Notes under the pieces: generated by a model
What the model was told of the DNA's origin: nothing
Database searches by the model: none
What the model saw: only the letters and a program-made list of their open reading frames with translations
In this document: one piece after another, positions 51,654 through 60,937 of the stretch
Numbering within the stretch: position 1 is the first letter of the stretch
Layout of the letters: each line of letters begins with the position of its first letter
Source of the DNA: Paenibacillus glycinis
Lineage (GTDB): Bacteria > Bacillota > Bacilli > Paenibacillales > Paenibacillaceae
DNA length: 64,000 nt
Direction of reading: 5' to 3'
Assembly: GCF_009909185.1 (NCBI RefSeq)
Contig: NZ_JAAAMV010000024.1
Location: forward strand, 62,001-126,000
Program-made: the position numbers and the translations under genes

Positions 51654-51874
51654 GTTCTCACTCCCTTTTCGTGATCATGCCGATTGAACGATTCCAATCA
51701 AGCCCTCGAGGGCCGTGCCGACATGGTAATGAATGGATGTTTGCTTATCTTTCATTAACCGCTGCTCGAAATTTAAATCAGGCATCAGCCGCATTCGGCG
51801 GAAATAGCAGGATGATGAAGCCAATATTGACCAATCATGGTCGCGCATTGAAGGGCGAATCCACAACCGCAAAG

Positions 51875-51920
51875 ACCCGCTTCCGTTGACTTAAACGGGA
51901 ACGGGTTTTTGTTTTTGCCC
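51875..51920 (+). terminator. Terminator-like hairpin before the rhamnose operon
   Basis: ACCCG-C-TTCCGTT pairs with AACGGGA-ACGGGT, followed by TTTTG. No plus-strand gene ends just before it, so its role is unclear; it may insulate the operon. Confidence 0.55.
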
Positions 51921-51935
51921 GAAACCATAATAGTA

Positions 51936-51978
51936 TTTTTGTTTTTGTTTGAAATTGTATATTCAAAAACAAACAAAC
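51936..51978 (+). promoter_or_regulatory. Candidate RhaR operator (T/A-rich inverted repeat)
   Basis: TTTTTGTTTTTGTTTGAA (51936-51953), then 8 nt, then TTCAAAAACAAACAAAC (51962-51978). The arms are inverted relative to each other and carry internal TTTGTTT-type repeats like many DeoR-family operators. It lies 51-94 bp before the first rhamnose gene, next to a possible TGCTAGACT extended -10. Confidence 0.5.
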
Positions 51979-52029
51979 ATGCTAGACTAGGTTCAGAAGC
52001 TATTATCACATTCATTCGGAGGTAGCAAA

Positions 52030-54099
52030 ATGGTACAGAGCTTATGGGATAACGCAAAGGCATCGGAGCTGCAGGACGGACTCGCGCAGCTCGTTTATCG
52101 CTCCAACATCATCGGCGCGGACCGCCGCGTCTGCAATTGGGGCGGAGGCAACACGTCGAGCAAGACGACGGTCACGGATTTCCGGGGCCGCGACATCGAA
52201 GTGATGTACGTGAAGGGAAGCGGCTCCGACCTGGCGACGATGAAGGCCGGCAATTTCACGGGACTGCGCATGGACGATATCCGTCCGTTGTTCGAGCGCG
52301 AGTCGATGTCCGACGAAGACATGGTCGCGTACTTGGCGAACTGCATGATCGACGCCAAGCACCCGCGCGCCTCGATCGAGACGCTGCTGCACGCGTTCCT
52401 CCCGTTCAAGCATGTCGACCATACGCATCCGGATTCCATCATCAGCTTGTGCTGCGCGGACAACGGCAGGCAGCTGGCCGAAGAAATTTTCGGCAACCGC
52501 TTCGTCTGGGTGCCGTACGTGCGCCCGGGCTTCACGCTGTCCAAGATGATCGCGCAGGGCGTGCTCGACAATCCGAACGCCGAGCTCGTCCTCATGGAGA
52601 AGCACGGTCTCGTGACTTGGGGCGAGACGAGCGAAGCGGCTTACGCGCAGACGATCAAGATCATCAGCGAAGCCGAAGCGTTCATCGAAGCGCGCGTGAA
52701 CGAAGCGAAGCTGTTCGGCGGCGCGAAGCATCAGCCGCTGGACGCGGACGTCCGCAGAAGCCTCGCGTCGCAAGTGATGCCGACGATCCGCGGCGCGGTC
52801 GGCGACGCGAAGAAAATGATCCTGACGTTCGACGACGAGGCGGACGTGCTCGCGTTCGTCGGGGGCACGGACTCGGCCGAGCTGTCGCAAGTGGGCGCGG
52901 CCTGCCCCGACCATCTCGTGCACACGAAGGTCGTGCCGCTCTTCATCGACTGGACGCCGGACGCAACCGACGCCGAAGGCTTGAAAGCCATTCTGAAAGA
53001 AAGCATCGCCGCGTATAAGAAACAATACGAAGCTTACTTCGAGCGCAACAAGAACGAAGGCGACGTCATGTTCGAAGCCGCGCCGCGCGTAATCCTCATC
53101 CCGGGCCTCGGCATGATCAACACGGGCAAGAGCTGGTCCAATTCGAAAGTCAGCGGCGCGCTCTACCACCGCGCGATCGCGGTCATGCGCGGCGCGACGG
53201 CGCTCGGCCGATTCGTTTCCTTGAGCGAAAACGAGTCCTACAACGTCGAATACTGGCCGCTCGAGCTGTATAAATTGTCGCTTGCTCCGGCGGAAGCCGA
53301 ATTCTCCCGCAAGGTCGCGTTCATCACGGGCGGCGCCGGGGGCATCGGCAGCGAGACGGCGCGCCGTCTCGTGTCCGAAGGCGCGCACGTCGTGCTGGCG
53401 GACCTGAACCTGGAAGGTGCCGAGCGCGTGGCCGGCGAAATTAACGAGAAGCACGGCGAGGGCCGCGCGATCGCCGTCAAGATGGACGTGACGAGCGAAG
53501 AAGCGGTCATGGCCGCGATCGCCGCCACGTCGCTCGCTTACGGAGGTCTCGACATCGTCGTCAACAACGCGGGACTCGCGACGTCGAGCCCGTTCGACCA
53601 GACGTCGCTGAAGGAATGGAACCTGAACATCAGCGTGCTCGGCACCGGCTATTTTCTCGTGGCGCGCGAAGCGTTCAAACTGTTGAAGGAACAAGCCATC
53701 GGGGGCAACATGGTGTTCATCGGCTCCAAGAACTCCATCTATGCCGGCAAGAGCGCGTCGGCCTACAGCGCGGCCAAAGCCTTGGAAGCCCATCTGGCGC
53801 GCTGCGTCGCGGCGGAAGGCGGCGAGTTCGGCATTCGCGTCAACACGATCCTGCCGGACGCGATCCTGCAGGGCTCGACGATCTGGAACGGCAGCTGGCG
53901 CAACGAGCGGGCGACCGCCTACGGCATCGAGCCGGATCAATTGGAAGAGTACTACCGCAAGCGCACGACGCTGCTCGTGAACATTTATCCGCGCGACATC
54001 GCCGAGGGCATCGCTTTCTTCGCCTCGTCGAAAGCGGAGAAAACGACGGGCTGCATGCTGACGATCGACGGCGGCGTGCCCGCGGCCTTCACGCGATAA
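52030..54099 (+). CDS. rhaEW: Bifunctional rhamnulose-1-phosphate aldolase / lactaldehyde dehydrogenase (SDR)
   Basis: A 689-residue fusion. The N-terminal class II aldolase (about 1-400) carries the zinc ligands in HAFLPFKHVDHTHPDS and MEKHGLVTWGE. The C-terminal SDR domain (about 430-689) has VAFITGGAGGIGSETARRL, NNAGLATSSPF and the YSAAK catalytic pair. The aldolase splits L-rhamnulose-1-phosphate into DHAP and L-lactaldehyde, and the dehydrogenase oxidises the lactaldehyde, so the fusion channels the product. GGAGGT precedes the ATG by 6 nt. First gene of the rhamnose operon. Confidence 0.95.
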   Translation: MVQSLWDNAKASELQDGLAQLVYRSNIIGADRRVCNWGGGNTSSKTTVTDFRGRDIEVMYVKGSGSDLATMKAGNFTGLRMDDIRPLFERESMSDEDMVAYLANCMIDAKHPRASIETLLHAFLPFKHVDHTHPDSIISLCCADNGRQLAEEIFGNRFVWVPYVRPGFTLSKMIAQGVLDNPNAELVLMEKHGLVTWGETSEAAYAQTIKIISEAEAFIEARVNEAKLFGGAKHQPLDADVRRSLASQVMPTIRGAVGDAKKMILTFDDEADVLAFVGGTDSAELSQVGAACPDHLVHTKVVPLFIDWTPDATDAEGLKAILKESIAAYKKQYEAYFERNKNEGDVMFEAAPRVILIPGLGMINTGKSWSNSKVSGALYHRAIAVMRGATALGRFVSLSENESYNVEYWPLELYKLSLAPAEAEFSRKVAFITGGAGGIGSETARRLVSEGAHVVLADLNLEGAERVAGEINEKHGEGRAIAVKMDVTSEEAVMAAIAATSLAYGGLDIVVNNAGLATSSPFDQTSLKEWNLNISVLGTGYFLVAREAFKLLKEQAIGGNMVFIGSKNSIYAGKSASAYSAAKALEAHLARCVAAEGGEFGIRVNTILPDAILQGSTIWNGSWRNERATAYGIEPDQLEEYYRKRTTLLVNIYPRDIAEGIAFFASSKAEKTTGCMLTIDGGVPAAFTR

Positions 54100-54117
54100 G
54101 AGAGGACGGTGCGGACC

Positions 54118-54492
54118 ATGTATCAAGCAAGAGGCGAGAAGCATTGGATCATTCCGGACGGGTTTATTCCGCCGACGAGCGCGCCGGGCGCCTACGAGAG
54201 CCATGAATCCATCTGCGTGCTGAACTGCTCCTCGGAGGAGGCCTTGCTGCGGATCACGATTTTCTTCGAGGATCGCGAGCCGCTCGAGAACATACTATCC
54301 GTCGTGCCCGGCAGAAGAACCAAACATATCCGCACGTCGTCCCTCGCGGCGAACGGGGCGACCATTCCGGTGGGCGTTCCCTACGCCATCGAGGTGCTGA
54401 GCGATATCCCGATCATCGTGCAGTACAGCCGGCTGGACGCCACGCAGGCGGAAAACGCGCTCATGTCGGTGATGGCGCATCCGATTAAATAA
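54118..54492 (+). CDS. ASRT-family (sensory rhodopsin transducer-like) protein
   Basis: A 124-residue all-beta protein matching the family of the Anabaena sensory rhodopsin transducer: [23 protein letters not shown] near residue 8, [24 protein letters not shown], and the end [11 protein letters not shown]-like block ([19 protein letters not shown]). In non-photosynthetic bacteria such proteins are encoded in sugar operons and probably bind a small ligand or assist regulation; the exact role is unknown. The ATG at 54118 has GAGAGGA 11 nt upstream. The rhaA gene begins 19 bp after the stop. Confidence 0.85.
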   Translation: MYQARGEKHWIIPDGFIPPTSAPGAYESHESICVLNCSSEEALLRITIFFEDREPLENILSVVPGRRTKHIRTSSLAANGATIPVGVPYAIEVLSDIPIIVQYSRLDATQAENALMSVMAHPIK

Positions 54493-54511
54493 TAACGAAG
54501 GAGCAATGATC

Positions 54512-55795
54512 ATGGACCAAAGCATTGTTGCGAATTACGAAGCGGCCAAAGCGCTGTACGCGCGCCACGGGATCGACGTCGATGCGGCATTGGAGAGGCT
54601 CGCGGAGATCAAAATCTCGATGCACTGCTGGCAAGGGGACGACGTCCGCGGATTTTTGAACAAAGATCAAGCGCTTACAGGCGGCATCGCCGTAACGGGC
54701 AATTATCCGGGGGCGGCAAGCACGCCGGCCGAGCTTCGTTCCGATCTGGAGAAAGCGTTCTCGCTGATCCCGGGCAAGCATAAGGTCAACCTGCACGCGA
54801 TCTACCTGGACACGGACGAGAAAGTCGAGCTGGACGCCATCGAGCCGAGGCATTTCGAGAAATGGGTGGCGTGGGCGAAGGAGCAAGGCTTGGGACTCGA
54901 CTTCAACCCGACCTGCTTCTCGCACGAGAAATCGGCCGACGGCCTCACGCTGAGCCACCCGGATCCGGCCATCCGCCGATTCTGGATCGACCATTGCAAG
55001 GCGTCCCGCAAAGTGAGCGCGTACTTCGGCGAGCAGCTCGGCCAAACCTGCGTGACGAACGTATGGATTCCGGACGGCTTCAAGGATACGCCGGTCGATC
55101 GGTTAGCGCCTCGCCAACGGTTGAAAGAATCGCTGGACGAAGTGTTCGCGGAAGAGCTGAACCCTGCTTATCACCTCGACGCGGTCGAAAGCAAGGTATT
55201 CGGACTCGGCTCCGAGGCGTACGTCGTCGGCTCCCACGAATTCTACATGGGGTACGGGATCGCGAATAACAAGCTGATCTGCCTGGATGCGGGCCATTTC
55301 CATCCGACGGAAGTCATCTCCAATAAATTGTCCGCCTTGTCGCTGTTCGCGGACGGCTTCCTGCTCCACGTCAGCCGTCCGATGCGCTGGGACAGCGATC
55401 ATGTCGTCACGCTCGACGACGAGCTGATCGACATCGGGCGCGAGCTCGTCCGCGGCGACCTGCTCGGCAAGACGCATATCGGCCTCGATTTCTTCGACGC
55501 CAGCATCAACCGCGTCGCGGCTTGGGTCATCGGCACGCGCAACACGATCAAGGCGCTGCTCCGCGGCTTCCTCGATCCCGTCGAGGAGCTCCGCAAAGCC
55601 GAGCTCGACTTCGACTTCACGACGCGCCTGGCCTTGCAGGAAGAGTTCAAATCGTATCCGTTCGGCGCGGTGTGGGACTACTACTGCGCGAAGCAAGGCG
55701 TGCCGGTGCGCGAAGCCTGGCTGGCCGACGTGAAAGCGTACGAGCAAGACGTGCTGCTGAAGCGCGGCGCGGAAGCCGCGGTAGCAAAGCCGTAA
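54512..55795 (+). CDS. rhaA: L-rhamnose isomerase
   Basis: A 427-residue TIM-barrel isomerase converting L-rhamnose to L-rhamnulose. Typical blocks are [15 protein letters not shown] near residue 30, [12 protein letters not shown] near residue 132, [13 protein letters not shown] near residue 175, and the metal region [15 protein letters not shown] near residue 255. The ATG at 54512 is favoured over the one at 54506 because AAGGAG is 8 nt before it. The rhamnulokinase gene follows after a 338-bp stretch with tandem repeats. Confidence 0.96.
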   Translation: MDQSIVANYEAAKALYARHGIDVDAALERLAEIKISMHCWQGDDVRGFLNKDQALTGGIAVTGNYPGAASTPAELRSDLEKAFSLIPGKHKVNLHAIYLDTDEKVELDAIEPRHFEKWVAWAKEQGLGLDFNPTCFSHEKSADGLTLSHPDPAIRRFWIDHCKASRKVSAYFGEQLGQTCVTNVWIPDGFKDTPVDRLAPRQRLKESLDEVFAEELNPAYHLDAVESKVFGLGSEAYVVGSHEFYMGYGIANNKLICLDAGHFHPTEVISNKLSALSLFADGFLLHVSRPMRWDSDHVVTLDDELIDIGRELVRGDLLGKTHIGLDFFDASINRVAAWVIGTRNTIKALLRGFLDPVEELRKAELDFDFTTRLALQEEFKSYPFGAVWDYYCAKQGVPVREAWLADVKAYEQDVLLKRGAEAAVAKP

Positions 55796-55827
55796 TCGCG
55801 CGCGCCGCGCATGGCAATAGCCGCGGC

Positions 55828-56016
55828 GCAGCGAACTTCGCGCGCGGCCTAGCGGCACGGCGGATCCCACGCTCGCGGCGTATGCCTGCGGCAGCGAACT
55901 TCGCGCACGGCCAAGCGTCGCAGCGGATCCTACGCTCGCGGAGTATGCCTGCGGCAGCGAACTTCGCTTGCGGCCAAGCGTCGCAGCGGATCTCCGCCTG
56001 CGGCGTATGCCTGCGA
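55828..56016 (+). repeat. Three tandem 63-bp repeats between rhaA and rhaB
   Basis: Units start at 55828, 55891 and 55954 with GCAGCGAACTTCGC and end in GTATGCCTGCG. The 63-bp period is a multiple of three, so a frame runs through all copies and joins the rhaB frame, but it has no start signal of its own. The flanks (55796-55827, 56017-56133) hold no gene other than the rhaB ribosome site. Confidence 0.9.
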
Positions 56017-56133
56017 TGCGGAAATAGCCGCCGGCGTGAACTCCGCTTCGGCCTTCATCCGCGGCCATCTTGGCGCGGCTGGGGGCCGAAGCGGTCCCGG
56101 GCGGCGAAAGACGAACGTTTGGGAGGGTTTCAT

Positions 56134-57606
56134 TTGCCTAGCATTTTAGCGTACGACCTCGGGGCAAGCAGCGGCAGGGCGCTGCTCGGCCGCCTGACCG
56201 ACCGCAGGATCGAAGTGGAGGAAGTTCACCGCTTCGGGAATGATCCCGTCGCGGTGGGCGACCGCCTGCATTGGGACATCCTCCGCTTGTTCCATGACAT
56301 CAAGCATGGCCTCTTGAAGGCCAAGCTTGCCGGCGAGACGCCGGGCAGCCTGGCGATCGATTCCTGGGCCGTCGATTTCGGACTGATCGGCCGCGGCGGC
56401 GAGCTGCTCGGCAATCCGTACCATTACCGCGACCGCCATACCGACGGCGTCATGGAACGCACGACGGCGCGGTTGACGCCGGGCCGGATCTTCGGCCGGA
56501 GCGGCATCCAGTTCCTGCCCTTCAACACGATCTATCAGCTGGCGGCATTGAAGGAAGCAGACTCGCCGCTGCTTGCGCAGGCGGAGCGCTTCCTGATGAT
56601 CCCGGACCTGCTGCGGTACTTCCTGACGGGCGAGATGCACAATGAATTCTCCAACGCGACGACGACGCAGCTGTACAATCCGCTGCTCGGCGGCTGGGAC
56701 GCAGAGCTGCTCGGCGATATCGGCATCCCGTCATCGCTGTTCGGCACCGTCGTGCAGCCGGGCACGCCGGCCGGCCGGCTTCGCCCGTCCTTGAAGGAAG
56801 AGCTGGGCATCGGGGCGATTCCGGTCTACACCGTCGCCGAGCACGATACCGGATCGGCCGTCGCGGCGGTGCCGGCGCTGGAGCGCGATTTTGCCTACCT
56901 CAGCTGCGGCACGTGGTCGCTGATGGGCACGGAAGTGGATTGGCCGGTGATTACCGATCTCGCGCAGGAGCTGAATTTTACGAACGAAGGCGGCGTCGGC
57001 GGGACGTACCGGCTGCTCAAGAACATCATGGGCTTGTGGATTTTGCAGGAAACCCGGAGGACGTGGGAGAAGGCTGGGCTGACGCTCGGCTTCCCCGAGC
57101 TGGTGGCGCTTGCGGAGCAGGCGCCGCCGCTGCGAGCGTTCATCGATCCGGACGACGCGATGTTCCTGCACGCCGGCGACATGCCCGCCCGCATCGCCCG
57201 GTATTGCGAGCGCACGGGTCAACGGGCGCCGGGAACGCCGGGCGAAATCGTTCGCTGCATCCTCGAAAGCCTTGCGCTCAAATACCGTTATGTGCTTGAA
57301 TTAACGGAGCGGCTCTCGGGCAAGCGGTTCGGCGGCCTCCATATGGTCGGCGGCGGCATTCAGAACGCGCTGCTTTGCCAATGGTCCGCGAACGCGATCG
57401 GCAAGCCGGTCTGGGCCGGTCCCGTCGAGGGCAGCGCGCTCGGCAACCTGGCGGTCCAATGGATCGCGCAGGGCGAGATCGCGGATATATGGGAAGCGCG
57501 CAAGATCATCCGCGAGTCGTTTCCGGTCACGAATTACGAGCCGCGGGACGGCGCGCAGTGGGAAGAAGCGTATGGAAGGTTCCGCGCGTTGACGAGGCTT
57601 TCGTAA
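56134..57606 (+). CDS. rhaB: Rhamnulokinase
   Basis: A 490-residue FGGY-family kinase that phosphorylates L-rhamnulose at C1. The ATP/phosphate-1 motif ILAYDLGASSGRALLG is at the N-terminus, HWDILRLFHDIKHGL and DSWAVDFGLI follow, and the C-terminal FGGY region includes HMVGGGIQNALLCQWSANAIGKPV and EGSALGN. The start is TTG at 56134 because GGGAGGG (56121-56127) lies 6 nt upstream; upstream codons in the same frame belong to the tandem repeats. Confidence 0.95.
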   Translation: MPSILAYDLGASSGRALLGRLTDRRIEVEEVHRFGNDPVAVGDRLHWDILRLFHDIKHGLLKAKLAGETPGSLAIDSWAVDFGLIGRGGELLGNPYHYRDRHTDGVMERTTARLTPGRIFGRSGIQFLPFNTIYQLAALKEADSPLLAQAERFLMIPDLLRYFLTGEMHNEFSNATTTQLYNPLLGGWDAELLGDIGIPSSLFGTVVQPGTPAGRLRPSLKEELGIGAIPVYTVAEHDTGSAVAAVPALERDFAYLSCGTWSLMGTEVDWPVITDLAQELNFTNEGGVGGTYRLLKNIMGLWILQETRRTWEKAGLTLGFPELVALAEQAPPLRAFIDPDDAMFLHAGDMPARIARYCERTGQRAPGTPGEIVRCILESLALKYRYVLELTERLSGKRFGGLHMVGGGIQNALLCQWSANAIGKPVWAGPVEGSALGNLAVQWIAQGEIADIWEARKIIRESFPVTNYEPRDGAQWEEAYGRFRALTRLS

Positions 57607-57708
57607 GCTTTGGATCGGTAGTGGATACATGTACGGGATGCCTGCCTATTGGCCGGCATTGCGAGGAATAAGAACGTCATCGCTACGTTTACGGGAAGAG
57701 GTCGACAT

Positions 57709-58473
57709 ATGCTGGTTGCGGAACGCTATGAGAAAATTGTTGGGCTGGTGAACGATCGGGGCAGCATCCGGGTCACGGAGCTGAGCGAGCTTTGCCAAGT
57801 GACGGAGGAGACGATCCGCCGCGATCTCGATCGGCTGGAACAGGCCGGCCGGCTCCGCCGTTCTCATGGCGGCGCGGTCAGCGTGAAGGATACGCCCCAG
57901 CAGCCGGAGATTCCGTATGCGGAGCGCGAGATCACGCACGCGGAAGAGAAGCGGCGCATCGCCGAGGAAGCGGTCAAGCTGATTCGTCCGAAGGATCGGA
58001 TCTTGCTGGACGCGAGTTCGACGGCCTGGTACATGGCGACGTACCTCCCGGATTTTCCGCTGACGGTGCTCACCAATTCCATCAAAGTGGCGATGGAGCT
58101 GAGCATCAAGGAGCGCATCGAGGTCATCTCGACGGGCGGGCTGCTCGCCCAGCGATCGTTGTCCTACGTCGGTCCGCTGGCCGAGCGTTCGCTGGACGCC
58201 TACCATGTCGACAAGGTGTTTTTCTCGTGCAAAGGGGTGCACCTGGAGCGCGGCATCAGCGAATCCAACGAGCTGCAGGCGCGCATCAAACAGAAGATGA
58301 TCGGCATGGCGGACGACGTCATCCTGCTCGCCGATGCCAGCAAATTCGGCGTGCAGGCGTTCACGCACGTGGCGGAGCTCGGCGACGTGGATACGATCAT
58401 CACGGACCGGCGTGCGCCGCAGGAGACGCTCGGCGCGCTGGCGGAGCGGGCGATAACGGTACATACGGCGTAA
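57709..58473 (+). CDS. rhaR: DeoR family regulator, probable RhaR
   Basis: A 254-residue repressor. The N-terminal HTH reads RYEKIVGLVNDRGSIRVTELSEL...TEETIRRDLDRLEQAGRLRRSHGGA. The C-terminal DeoR sensor domain includes ILLDASSTAWYMA, VLTNSIKVAMEL, STGGLLAQRSLSYVGP and DASKFG. In this family the sensor binds a phosphorylated sugar; rhamnulose-1-phosphate is the likely inducer by context. The ATG at 57709 has GAAGAGG 8-9 nt upstream. It is the last gene of the rhamnose cluster. Confidence 0.85.
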   Translation: MLVAERYEKIVGLVNDRGSIRVTELSELCQVTEETIRRDLDRLEQAGRLRRSHGGAVSVKDTPQQPEIPYAEREITHAEEKRRIAEEAVKLIRPKDRILLDASSTAWYMATYLPDFPLTVLTNSIKVAMELSIKERIEVISTGGLLAQRSLSYVGPLAERSLDAYHVDKVFFSCKGVHLERGISESNELQARIKQKMIGMADDVILLADASKFGVQAFTHVAELGDVDTIITDRRAPQETLGALAERAITVHTA

Positions 58474-58567
58474 GGGCCGCGCAAGCGCCTCATGCCGTTC
58501 CGAAACGCGACGTTCGGCGGCGCGAACGCTCGTTTACCGACCCTATGATTTCGCTTGTTTGTTCCCG

Positions 58568-58611
58568 ATGCGGATTCGAGCCGTCCACCAGGCTGTTCGA
58601 ATCCGCATTTT
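58568..58611 (+). terminator. Rho-independent terminator
   Basis: ATGCGGATTCGA pairs with TCGAATCCGCAT over 12 bp, followed by TTTTCAT. It separates the rhamnose and lactate clusters. Confidence 0.85.
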
Positions 58612-58615
58612 CATA

Positions 58616-58645
58616 TTGTCAACCTGTCTGATAACCTGATAAAAT
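58616..58645 (+). promoter_or_regulatory. Promoter of the lut operon
   Basis: TTGTCA (58616-58621) and TAAAAT (58640-58645) are 18 nt apart. A direct repeat CTGATAA-C-CTGATAA (from about 58628) overlaps the spacer and -10 and may bind the FadR-type regulator encoded downstream. Confidence 0.6.
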
Positions 58646-58682
58646 AATGGCATAGACCACTCGAAGCGAGGTGCCTGGTTAC

Positions 58683-59411
58683 GTGAAAGTGTCCTTGTTT
58701 ATTACTTGTTTGAGCGATGCCCTCTACCCCCGCGTAGGGGAAGCGATGGTGCGCCTGCTGGCGAAATACGGCGTCGCGCTGGAGCTTCCGTCCGTGCAGA
58801 CCTGCTGCGGGCAGCCGGCGTTCAACAGCGGCTATTGGAAGGAAGCGCGCGAGTCGGCGAGCACGATCATCGCCGCTTTCGAAGACGCCGACTTCGTTAT
58901 TTCCCCGTCGGGCTCCTGCACGTTCATGATCCATCATTATCCGAAGCTGTTCGAGGACGATCCCGTCATGCTGGAGAAAGCGCTTCAATTGCAGGCGAAG
59001 GCGTACGAATTCACGCAATTCCTCGTGCAGGTGCTCGGCGTCACGGACGTCGGCGCGCAATTTCCGCACAAGGTCACGTACCATCCTTCCTGCCACGGCA
59101 GCCGGCTGCTCGGCGTGAAGGAAGAGCCGCTCCTGCTGATGGAGCGGGTGGATGGGCTGGAGCTCGTGCCGCTTCCGTTCGCCAACGATTGCTGCGGGTT
59201 CGGCGGGACGTTCGCGGTCAAGATGTCCGATATTTCCGGCGCGATGGTGACGGAGAAGTCCGATCACGTGCTGGAAACGGAAGCCGAGGTGCTCGTCGGG
59301 CTCGACATGGCCTGCCTCATGAACATCGCGGGCAATTTGCGGTATCGCGACAAGCCGGTGCGCGTCATGCATTTGGCGGAACTGCTGTATGAAGGGGTGA
59401 AGGGCGCATGA
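58683..59411 (+). CDS. lutA: Lactate utilization protein A (Fe-S protein)
   Basis: A 242-residue CCG-domain protein of the LutABC lactate oxidase. Two cysteine-rich motifs are visible: LPSVQTCCGQPAFNSGY near residue 36 and PFANDCCGFGGTFAVK near residue 165, with YHPSCHGSR between them. It acts with LutB and LutC to oxidise L-lactate to pyruvate. The GTG at 58683 is chosen (GAGG about 10 nt upstream); a GTG at 58671 overlaps that ribosome site. It overlaps lutB by ATGA. Confidence 0.94.
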   Translation: MKVSLFITCLSDALYPRVGEAMVRLLAKYGVALELPSVQTCCGQPAFNSGYWKEARESASTIIAAFEDADFVISPSGSCTFMIHHYPKLFEDDPVMLEKALQLQAKAYEFTQFLVQVLGVTDVGAQFPHKVTYHPSCHGSRLLGVKEEPLLLMERVDGLELVPLPFANDCCGFGGTFAVKMSDISGAMVTEKSDHVLETEAEVLVGLDMACLMNIAGNLRYRDKPVRVMHLAELLYEGVKGA

Positions 59412-60937
59412 GCGCAACGGGAACGCAGGCTGGGGGAGCGACCGTCAAGGAACGCGCGGAGCTCGCGCTGAACAACGATTTCTTGCGGAAAGCGGTCAAA
59501 TTCACGACGGAGCGGCTGCGCGCGGGCAAGGAAAACGCCGCCGCCGACCACGGCAACTGGGACGACTGGCGCGAACGCGGACGGCAAATCCGCCTGCATA
59601 CGATCGCGCATCTGGACTATTATTTGAATCTGTTCGCGGACAACGCGCGGGCGAACGGCGTGCATGTCCATTTCGCGGATACGGCCGCGGAAGCGGTCAA
59701 GATCTCGCTCGATATCGCGAAGCACGCGCAGGCGAAGACGGTCGTGAAGTCGAAGTCGATGGTGACGGAGGAGCTGCATCTCAATCACGCGCTCGAGGAG
59801 ATCGGCGTGGAGGCGATCGAGACCGATCTGGGCGAGTATATCATTCAACTGGCGGGCGAGACGCCGTCCCATATCATCATTCCGGCGATTCACAAGAACC
59901 GCTATCAGATCGCGGAGCTGCTCTCGGCCGACGCGGGCGAGACGCTGGCGCCGGACACGCAGGTACTGGCGGGCTTCGTGCGCCGCAAGCTGCGGGAGAA
60001 ATTCCTCGAAGCGGACATCGGCATGACGGGCTGCAATTTCGCCATCGCGGAGACGGGTTCGATGGTGCTGTTCGAGAACGAAGGCAACGCGCGGATGGTC
60101 ACGACGGTGCCGAAGACGCAGATCACGCTGATGGGCATGGAGCGCATCATCCCGTCCTTCGCCGACCTCGAGGTCATGGCGACGCTGCTGCCGCGTTCCG
60201 CGACCGGGCAGAAGCTGACCGTTTACATGTCCGGCATTACCGGACCCCGCCGCGACGCCGACGCCGACGGGCCGGAAGAAATGCATATCGTCATCGTGGA
60301 CAACGGCCGTTCCCTGCAGCTCGGCGATCCGGAGTTCCAAGAGCTGCTCAACTGCATCCGCTGCGGCGCCTGCCTGAACGCCTGCCCGGTCTACCGCCAT
60401 ATCGGGGGCCATGCCTACGGCGGCACGTACAGCGGTCCGATCGGCGCGGTGCTCACCCCCGCCCTGAAGAAGAACGTGGCGGAATGGGACGATATCGCCA
60501 ACGCCTCGAGCCTGTGCGGCGCCTGCTACGAAGCCTGCCCGGTCAAGATCCCGCTGCACGAGATGCTGATCTATCTGCGCCGGCGCAAGCTGGAAGCCGG
60601 ACGCGGCGACAAAATGGAGGCGCTCGGCATGAAAGGCTTCGCCGCCGTCATGTCGAACGCGAAGCGTTACCGGGCGGTCGTCAAGCTCGGCCAGCTCGGG
60701 CAAAAGCTCGTCGTCCGCGACGGAGGGATCCGCGTGAAGCTCGGTCCGCTGAAGGGCTGGAACACGTACCGCGTCACGCCGAGCCTGCCGAAGGCATCGT
60801 TCCGGCAGCAATGGAAGACGATGGAAGAAGAAATCCGCCACGGGCTGCAGGACATGGACCCGGCCGTGAAGAGCCGGATGGAACAGATCGTGAAGGACCG
60901 CGAATCGGGTAAAGGGGGCCACGGGCATCATGGCTAA
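59408..60937 (+). CDS. lutB: Lactate utilization protein B (Fe-S protein)
   Basis: A 509-residue iron-sulfur protein. The LUD domain occupies about 70-300 (VVKSKSMVTEELHLNHALEE, GMTGCNFAIAETGSMV), followed by two ferredoxin-like 4Fe-4S motifs: CIRCGACLNACPVYRHIGGH near residue 317 and CGACYEACPVKIPLHE near residue 370. It carries electrons within the LutABC complex. Start and stop overlap lutA and lutC by a few bases, so the three genes are translationally coupled. Confidence 0.95.
   Translation: MSATGTQAGGATVKERAELALNNDFLRKAVKFTTERLRAGKENAAADHGNWDDWRERGRQIRLHTIAHLDYYLNLFADNARANGVHVHFADTAAEAVKISLDIAKHAQAKTVVKSKSMVTEELHLNHALEEIGVEAIETDLGEYIIQLAGETPSHIIIPAIHKNRYQIAELLSADAGETLAPDTQVLAGFVRRKLREKFLEADIGMTGCNFAIAETGSMVLFENEGNARMVTTVPKTQITLMGMERIIPSFADLEVMATLLPRSATGQKLTVYMSGITGPRRDADADGPEEMHIVIVDNGRSLQLGDPEFQELLNCIRCGACLNACPVYRHIGGHAYGGTYSGPIGAVLTPALKKNVAEWDDIANASSLCGACYEACPVKIPLHEMLIYLRRRKLEAGRGDKMEALGMKGFAAVMSNAKRYRAVVKLGQLGQKLVVRDGGIRVKLGPLKGWNTYRVTPSLPKASFRQQWKTMEEEIRHGLQDMDPAVKSRMEQIVKDRESGKGGHGHHG

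Noticed and set aside
51675-51872. A 65-codon minus-strand frame before the 56-residue small ORF
   Set aside because: No ribosome site before any of its starts and no recognisable motif; kept only as a remote possibility.
55828-56016. Possible CRISPR array or VNTR-coded protein
   Set aside because: Units are contiguous without spacers, and the open frame has no start signal of its own.
55522-56133. Long upstream extension of the rhaB frame
   Set aside because: It overlaps rhaA and then runs through 63-bp tandem repeats; the kinase motif and ribosome site define the start at 56134.
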